From NCBI GenBank assembly GCA_030686995.1, contig CM060680.1, positions 203,037,322 through 203,101,321 of the forward strand: a stretch of DNA of 64,000 nucleotides, read 5' to 3'. A program made the translations under genes and the position numbers. Of this stretch, positions 57,373-64,000 are shown piece by piece; the first letter of the stretch is position 1; every line of letters begins with the position of its first letter. A model generated the notes under the pieces. The model worked only from the letters and a program-made list of their open reading frames with translations. It did no database searches and was not told where the DNA came from. Origin of the DNA: Artemisia argyi (Eukaryota > Streptophyta > Magnoliopsida > Asterales > Asteraceae).

Positions 57373-60300
57373 ATGGAGCAGCACTTTGTACTTCATCTTC
57401 GTTCGTTGCTCCCAGGTAAATCTCAATTACTAACATCTTCTATGGTTCTTGCTCATTTCTTTTATATTTTACGCGTGCAAAGCGCTGAATATCTTTTTTC
57501 GGATTGTCGATTTTCGAGAAAAGGTTTGGCATGTTATTATATCATTATTATTAGGTGTACAAAATATATTCTCGGGATTATGATTTTAAGTATAAATGAT
57601 AAATTTATGATAAAAATTGACGTTTGTTTTTTTAGTTTCAGTCTTTCTATGATTCATGGTTCATAATCATCTTTTATATAATAAAACAAAACCCCTATTG
57701 GGAATTTTCCATTTCAAAAAAATGCATTCATACCTTATTTAGTAATAATTTTATTTAAAAAAAATTATTTTATTATTAGGTAAAATTTTATATTTATCCA
57801 TAAGTAAAAGATAAATACAAAAAATATAGATAAGATGCAATTAATAATAGGATTAAAATTTTTAAATAATTATCTTTAATAATAAAAAACTATAATTAAA
57901 CATTATAAATCAAACAAAACAAAGATTAAATTATTTGTTTTTTAATAAATAAAAATATATGATTCAAAAATTTTTAAAGAAATCCGCGCTTGCGCGGGCA
58001 TTATAACTAGTTGTTTATTACAAAGTTTTAGTAAGCTGTTAACGTGTTGTTGCAATATTTGTATGACGTAGGAATGATATCATTGTGAGCTATATATGAA
58101 CTTCAGGAGTTCAGGATATATGGATAATCCATTAGTTTATTGTTTATTTTAACCTTTGTGGAAGATATTGATACGTTTTAGTGATTTTCTTTAGCAATAT
58201 GGTCAATGCTAAAGATTTTCTTAAATTCTCATGCAAACTATGCTAAAGATCACTTGTCATATACGCCGCGGCGGATGCAAGAATCATATGTAATAATAAG
58301 ATATTTATAGTTGACAAATTCGTACTAAAATAACTTTCTGTTTTTATATTATACAATGACAATGTGGAAAGTGATTTTCCATGTTTAAATATCATAAGTG
58401 TGATAACCTCATTGTGATTCGCTTATTGAATTGGTCAATGGAGTGGGTGGTTTAGTTTAGGAGTTTGTTTGCATAATCATAAAAATATTGGAACATTTAC
58501 GAGTTTTGGCCTTTTAGTTAGATACATTTACTCCTCTGTTTTTGGATTCTAAATATATACTTAATTTTGGGTTTAAGCAGTAACCAATCGAAAGAAATTG
58601 TGAATAGTATAACAACTTCAAAAATGACCCTAATAAATTGAGTTGGACCAAATGCAAAAAAAATGATAGAAAGAAGTGTGATTTTGATTCGTCCAAAAGT
58701 AGTTTAGGTAATAATGTTTTTCATCTGTATTTTAGGTGGAGTGCGCTTTCCCTTCATACCTCTAGTGGGCATGTCGCAACAGTATCATAGTGTAATGCCA
58801 TTTATAAATAGTCGTATTTTGATGAAACATCCAACTTCACGAAGCAAATACTTCAAAACTACGATATCATGTTCATCTGAGCAGTTAAACGTACCCCAAG
58901 AAACAAATGAGAGTACCGCCAAAGTGATTTATAGTGTGGCTGCTGCAATGGGTCATAACAAGGTAAGTAACCTTTGGTTCGATCTTGGAGTTTGTTTTTT
59001 TAATTGTTTTTACGTTCTGTTAATTTAAAATCTGAAGTCGGCTTTCTCAAGATAGTGTTATCGTCTGCCACATGAAAGACGATTGCAAGTTTTATGTGAT
59101 ATTGGTAACAGGAAGCTCATCCAGAATGCAGTTCAAGAGTTCCTGCAATTGTGACTGCGCTCGAGAAGATGCAACTCACTCCAAAGGTAATTTTTTTTTT
59201 TTTTTCATTATCTGATACTCTTCTGGAGTGTTTCTCTTTCACTATAAGGCCTTTTATCACTAACTTTGTGATCATGCATGATAAAATGAATTTTTATTAC
59301 TGATATGTAATCTAATAAAATTACTCAGTTTCGAGGCTCTGAGATCACCCAACTTCAAAGTTTCAGAACCGCCACAGTGGAAGATATTGCGAGCGTACAC
59401 TCCAAATCTTATATTTTTGGCCTTGAGAAGGTACTAAAGGTTTTCTTGACATTAACGGAAGCACATAATGATAGGCTTTGTCCATGCCTAAACTAAAAAG
59501 TATATGTACTGTTTATACTTATTTGGTGCCAAATTTTAAGCAGAATAGTTGTTCAAGGTCATCTTAAATTAACATGTTTGCAACTTTTTGTTATCATAGT
59601 CATTTTCTGCCGACACCATCTGCCTATATGCAGCACATTGCATATTTTGCAGGATGGATGCCTCTACTTATCAATGGTCTTATGTTCCATGTAAATCTAT
59701 TGTATAGGCAATGGAGCAGGCTTCAGAACAGGGTCTTATACACATTGAAGGCTCAGGACCTACATATGCCACCGCCACAGTAAGATAATTATATAAAAAA
59801 GTGCCTCCTCAACCTGTTTTCAGTGCACACGTTAGTTTTTTATAATTTATCAGTTAGACTTTTAGTGTATTGGATGGGAATTGATCAACGCATATAGTTT
59901 ATTATATATACTTTTTAGTTGAGTTCTTTATTTAGTCTTTAATGGTTGATCAGGTTATTTATTTAATATGTTCTGCAATTATGGATCATCTGTGGACCTA
60001 TGTGTCTTTCTCTGGAATTATGTTCTATAAAGGTTTTATGTCACTTGTTGCGTAAGCAAAAATGTTAATACACGTCTAGAAACGTTCCTGGCTTGGCTGC
60101 TTCTTTTCATTACCTCATTTCAGTGAATTGAGGTCTCGACTGGTTGAGACTTTTCTTAGTGTTTATTTCAAGCAGCCTTGTTTCTAGGTTCTACATGTTC
60201 CTTCATTTTGTTTCATTTATCTTTAAAGAACCCATGAAGTGCATCATCTTGTGAAAATCAATTTATTGTTTCTATTCAGTATCATTTAATCATAATTGCA

Positions 60301-61281
60301 CTTTTACCTCTGATCTCGAAAAGAAAATGTTTACACGTGTGACATGGGATATTAAATGAGTCACTTGCAGACATTTCCTCTTACAAAATGGCATTTTGGT
60401 TACAAACAGTTTAAATATTGCTATTTTATTTTATGCTTCCACCATATGTTCACTTCATCCTTTAAAGCTTGTCTTGTGGATATTACTGGCTGTTACATGA
60501 AGCAAATGGTCAAAATATGTGTCTTTATTTGTGTGTGTACGTTGCTGCATTCTCGATAAGTTATAGGGTCACATAGGGAAGTTACAGTGAAAACTTCATC
60601 GGACTATGCACCTACATATATATGGCAGTAACTACTTAGAAGCGAGTTCTTTCGGGTTTGAAATTCATTTAGGAGTTTTAAGTCACTTACTTATGATTTA
60701 TGAATGGGATGTTTGATCTGTAACAAGTGAAACTGCTAAAATAAGAATAGCTTAAAAGGAAGTCACCTAAAGAATACTTTTAACTCATAAAACCTCCTAA
60801 ATCAATTTATTCAAAGTATAGAATTGTTACTCAATTTAAAAAGAATTTTTAATCATGAATAAATTTTTTGTTCAATTAATAACTTAACAGTAATTATCTA
60901 TAAGAAAATCGAGATTATAGACAAAATTTTCTGGTCAAACCGAAGCCTTACAACAATTACCCCTTTTTGACCCACTACCGTATCCGCCAGATTTCCGTCT
61001 CTAATGAGATGTTATATAATCTGCACCACTTCTTATCTATTGAAGGCGCATTTCATATTTGAAGTAGGCTTTAATGTTTTGTTCATTATATCTTTTTGGA
61101 ATAATGTTAATTATGCAGACATTTGAGGAGTCGTTGGTTGCGGCTGGAGCAGGCCTATCCTTGGTTGATTCTGTGGTAATGCCCTCAAACCATATTTGCT
61201 ATTTTCCAGAATAACTACTGCCCATTTACTGACCCCTGATTCTGCTGCTTCTGCAGTTATTTGTTTCCTTTAAACTGTAGG

Positions 61282-61315
<34 letters not shown>

Positions 61316-63369
61316 TACTTGACCTTGAGGTTGCAAAGTGGGCAGGTTTGGGTAGCGAACTGTAATGTTGCTGCAGCTTTTTGTTTCTTTCAAAAAGTCT
61401 TGTTATTTGCTATCACGGAATATACTGATGACACTGTAGGTGGAAGCATCAAGAATCAGTGAGAACCCTCCAGTTGGTTTTGCCTTGATACGACCTCCTG
61501 GACATCATGCTGTTCCAAAGGGGCCCATGGGATTTTGTGTATTTGGTAATGTTGCTATTGCAGCTCGATATGCTCAACGTGTTCATGGACTAAAGCGTGT
61601 TTTCATCATTGATTTTGATGTTCATCATGGGAATGGGACTAATGATGCATTCTATGATGACCCTGACATATTCTTTCTTTCAACTCACCAAGTAAGTGCA
61701 GACATCTGTTTAATTATTTCCAAAGTAAAGTTTTAACGAATTAATTTTATGTTAATATGCTGTTTTAGGATGGAAGCTATCCTGGTACGGGTAAAATTGA
61801 TAATATTGGGTGTGGGAATGGTGAAGGAGCAACACTTAATTTGCCATTAGCAGGAGGTTCTGGTGATATAGCCATGCGGACTGTGTTTGATGAAGTCATT
61901 GTTCCGTCTGCCCAAAGATTTAAGCCTGATATTATTCTTGTATCAGCAGGGTAAATTTCTTTCTACCAAAATAATAAAGCTGCATTTATTTGTTTGTTTG
62001 AAAGTAATGGTGGCAAAATGGGCATACGGGGCAGGTTAACGGGTCATAACGGGTTCAAGTTATAACGAATCATTCTTTTGTATGGTGTGAAAACAGAAGG
62101 ATCGAGGGTCGGGTTTGGTAAATCAATGGACACTTTTTTTTCATCTACTAATATATTTTTTTTAAATAATTAATGAATAGGGTATGACTAAAAAAACAAA
62201 GTTATTACAATGATAACATAAAGTTTTTTCAAAGGTTATGCCTTAAAAATAGACTTTGAGTGACATTCAACTTTCACCCGTTCCAGTTCTAGCTATAGTT
62301 TTCTAGTTAAGGTATATAGCTAGATTCTTGTTCGTTTTATAACATGTCACAAACGGATTAGTGGTTAGTGGTAGTTCAAGCTTTGTCTTGAGGTTATTGT
62401 GGTTATTTCAGCCACATTCCATTGTACTCAATTTTTCTGTGATTATTTTACCAGGGTACAACACTCTATACCCAAAAAAGCGATTGAAATCGCCTTCTCC
62501 GTCTATAAGCTACAATCATTAAACAGACGACCAGTAGCCCAAAAATTACAATATTTGGCGTTACATCTACTTTCATAACTATGCCGACCAATAGTCAAAT
62601 ATCAGACTGCCACATAATAGCCTAACCAAAATTAATTTCATCCGACAAGTGCTGGGGCGGCTGTTTAAGTTTGCTTTATTAGTATGACTTGAAATACTAA
62701 CAAACATATTTATGCTAGGGATTATCACTGATCATATTTATAATTATCTGATCAGTTAGAGGGTATAATCAGTTTTCGCTATCTTGTTTCATACTAGCTG
62801 TAACAAATCTAAGCGTAAAATAGAATTTGCCTATTTACCCAATTTGAGACTTCAACTCCATTTCACCCTAGTCTCACTTTTGTAACAAATAACTACTATT
62901 TAGTCATTAATGTTTTAAATAATCAGAGGTATTCATATATTCAAATTGATTATGTGACAGCAGTAGCCCTTTTTATTACACTTGATTATCTGATTCTGAT
63001 TACACTTTCAGAACATATATCCGAGCACCTATTTACTGATACTGATATGCGATTGAATTTTTGTTCAGATATGATGGACATGTACTGGATCCACTGGCGA
63101 ATTTCCAGTTCACGACAGGAACATATTACATGCTAGCATCGAGCATCAAGCAGCTAGCTAAAGATTTGTGTGGTGGTCGATGTGTGTTTTTCTTGGAAGG
63201 AGGATACAACCTGGACTCTCTTTCGAATTCAGTTGCAGATTCTTTTCGTGCTTTTATTGGAGAACCAAGCATGGCAACAAAAGTTGATGATCTTGGCTTC
63301 TTATATGATGAACCGTCTTTCAAGGTAAAACAAGCTATTCAGAGGATTAAGCACTTGCATTCTCTTTAG
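57373..63369 (+). CDS. HDA14: class II histone deacetylase, HDA14 type (nine exons)
   Basis: Exons 57373-57415, 58736-58962, 59112-59186, 59329-59430, 59708-59779, 61119-61175, 61440-61691, 61769-61950 and 63069-63369; all borders are GT/AG and the frame is continuous for 436 codons (Arabidopsis HDA14 is of similar length). The first 75 or so residues look like an organelle transit peptide. The deacetylase domain follows ([19 protein letters not shown]): His-His at 214-215 (PPGHHA), zinc ligands Asp252 and His254 ([10 protein letters not shown]) and Asp339 (SAGYDGH), and the active-site Tyr383 (LEGGYNL). HDA14 removes acetyl groups from lysines; the Arabidopsis protein is reported in plastids and mitochondria, with Rubisco activase among its substrates. 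Intron 1 contains a Helitron. A giant MULE ends 41 bp upstream of the ATG, so its transcription start is in doubt. Confidence 0.95.
57670..58010 (+). mobile_element. non-autonomous Helitron (341 bp) in HDA14 intron 1
   Basis: Starts TCTTTTATATAATAAAAC and ends CTAG. A perfect hairpin (CCGCGC-TT-GCGCGG, 57984-57997) lies 9 bp before the CTAG. It sits between A (57669) and T (58011). These four features together define plant Helitron ends. No coding capacity. Confidence 0.88.
61284..61314 (+). repeat. poly-T tract in HDA14 intron 6
   Basis: About 31 T in a row between exons 61119-61175 and 61440-61691. The exact length is prone to sequencing error. Confidence 0.9.
61951..63068 (+). other. long last intron of HDA14
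   Basis: 1.1 kb, AT-rich, with donor GTAAAT and acceptor TTGTTCAG. Contains a GGGTCATAACGGGTTCAAG-like stretch (62040-62060) of the kind often seen in dispersed repeats, but no identifiable element. Confidence 0.5.
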
Positions 63370-64000
63370 AAAATACCGATCTCTCTCTTAGTCTTGTATA
63401 GTTTTGTATAGACCAATCGTATAGAACAGCAAAAACAGGATTTGTATTTAGCTGGGTTTGAGGATCGAAACAGGAAATTGAACACACTAGTCAATTAAAG
63501 CACTTCTATCATATCTACTGGATCTGGATAGAACACATTAAGATACATCTCTATAAATAGAAATTTGAGAGTACCCATCAAGATGAATCAAGCATACCAA
63601 TTCAAGGTACTATTCAAACGATCTCCGATGCTTAAACAGGATGCATCGATGTTTCCCCGAAGGTGACTTCTAATATTCTAAATTTTTCTCAGAGAAGACT
63701 TGTCTAATCTCCACTTCAAGTAAACCACTAGAACAAAACCAAGCAGACCATAAGTTTAGCACCAAATCCCTAAGAGCAGAGGGTGTCATCACTCAGGGTT
63801 AAACTTTCACCCAGTGCCACATCAGCGCTACATCAGCTTTAACTTTTTCATCTTAACTAAAAAAAAACTCCCCTTATCATCACTCAACTTTAACTCGACT
63901 ATTTTCAAAATCAAACCCCTAAACTAAAACTAATACTTTATTTAATAACTAACATAACATTTAATCTTAAACATTTTACAATACAAATTCATTCAAATAC
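63370..64000 (+). other. 3' flank of HDA14
   Basis: The first 100-200 bp are probably the 3' untranslated region. From about 63785 the text (CACATCAGCGCTACATCAGC, ACTCCCCTTATCATCACTC) looks like part of a dispersed repeat running past the window. No gene seen. Confidence 0.4.

Noticed and set aside
59574..60559. Reading frames in HDA14 intron sequence (59574-59783 and 60356-60559)
   Set aside because: The first overlaps exon 5 in the wrong frame; the second is intronic with no similarity. The nine-exon model accounts for all deacetylase motifs.

Overview
This is plant nuclear DNA: introns with GT/AG borders, plant-type LTR retrotransposons, a Mutator-like element, a PIF/Harbinger element, a Helitron, and one ordinary host gene. 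Several retroelement proteins read like those annotated in large numbers in Asteraceae genomes, so a composite-family eudicot is my best guess. That is an inference from protein resemblance, not a demonstrated identification.

Layout. 1-4.9 kb: a decayed Ty3/gypsy element of the Tat lineage on the minus strand, running off the left edge. 4.9-6.2 kb: a separate LTR-like block on the plus strand. 6.6-9.8 kb: a wrecked Ty1/copia element whose 3' LTR (9518-9812) is intact. 9.8-20.4 kb: an Athila-like element (9967-20010) that split a Harbinger-type Myb/SANT gene; gene pieces lie on both sides. 21.0-22.9 kb: a small PIF/Harbinger element with TTA target duplications. 22,959-57,322: a Mutator-like element (MULE) of about 34.4 kb, with terminal inverted repeats of roughly 300-340 bp and an exact 9-bp target duplication (TATCTAAAT). 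57.3-63.4 kb: a complete nine-exon class II histone deacetylase gene of the HDA14 type.

The MULE is the centrepiece. On the plus strand it has a five-exon DUF1985 gene followed by the C-terminal half of a MULE transposase (DDE part, SWIM finger, zinc knuckle). On the minus strand it has a long Ulp1-like SUMO-protease gene with its own DUF1985 domain, whose first coding exon probably lies beside the right terminal repeat. It also carries two related intact F-box genes. One sits on the same strand inside the last intron of the Ulp1 gene; the other lies just downstream. A TTGGGCGACT motif occurs in both terminal repeats and in a three-copy internal array. Later insertions enlarged the element: a 3.86-kb solo LTR (TSD GAATA) and a very young 10.97-kb LTR element (TSD ACAAT) encoding a 709-residue protein with four zinc knuckles and a C-terminal membrane segment. 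Without these two the MULE would be about 19.5 kb.

The right end of the MULE target duplication lies only 41 bp before the HDA14 start codon, so the element has displaced that gene's upstream region. A 341-bp Helitron lies in HDA14 intron 1. The host gene looks intact. The MULE transposase and Ulp1 genes carry stops, a frameshift and a missing domain and are probably no longer functional, whereas both F-box reading frames remain open.
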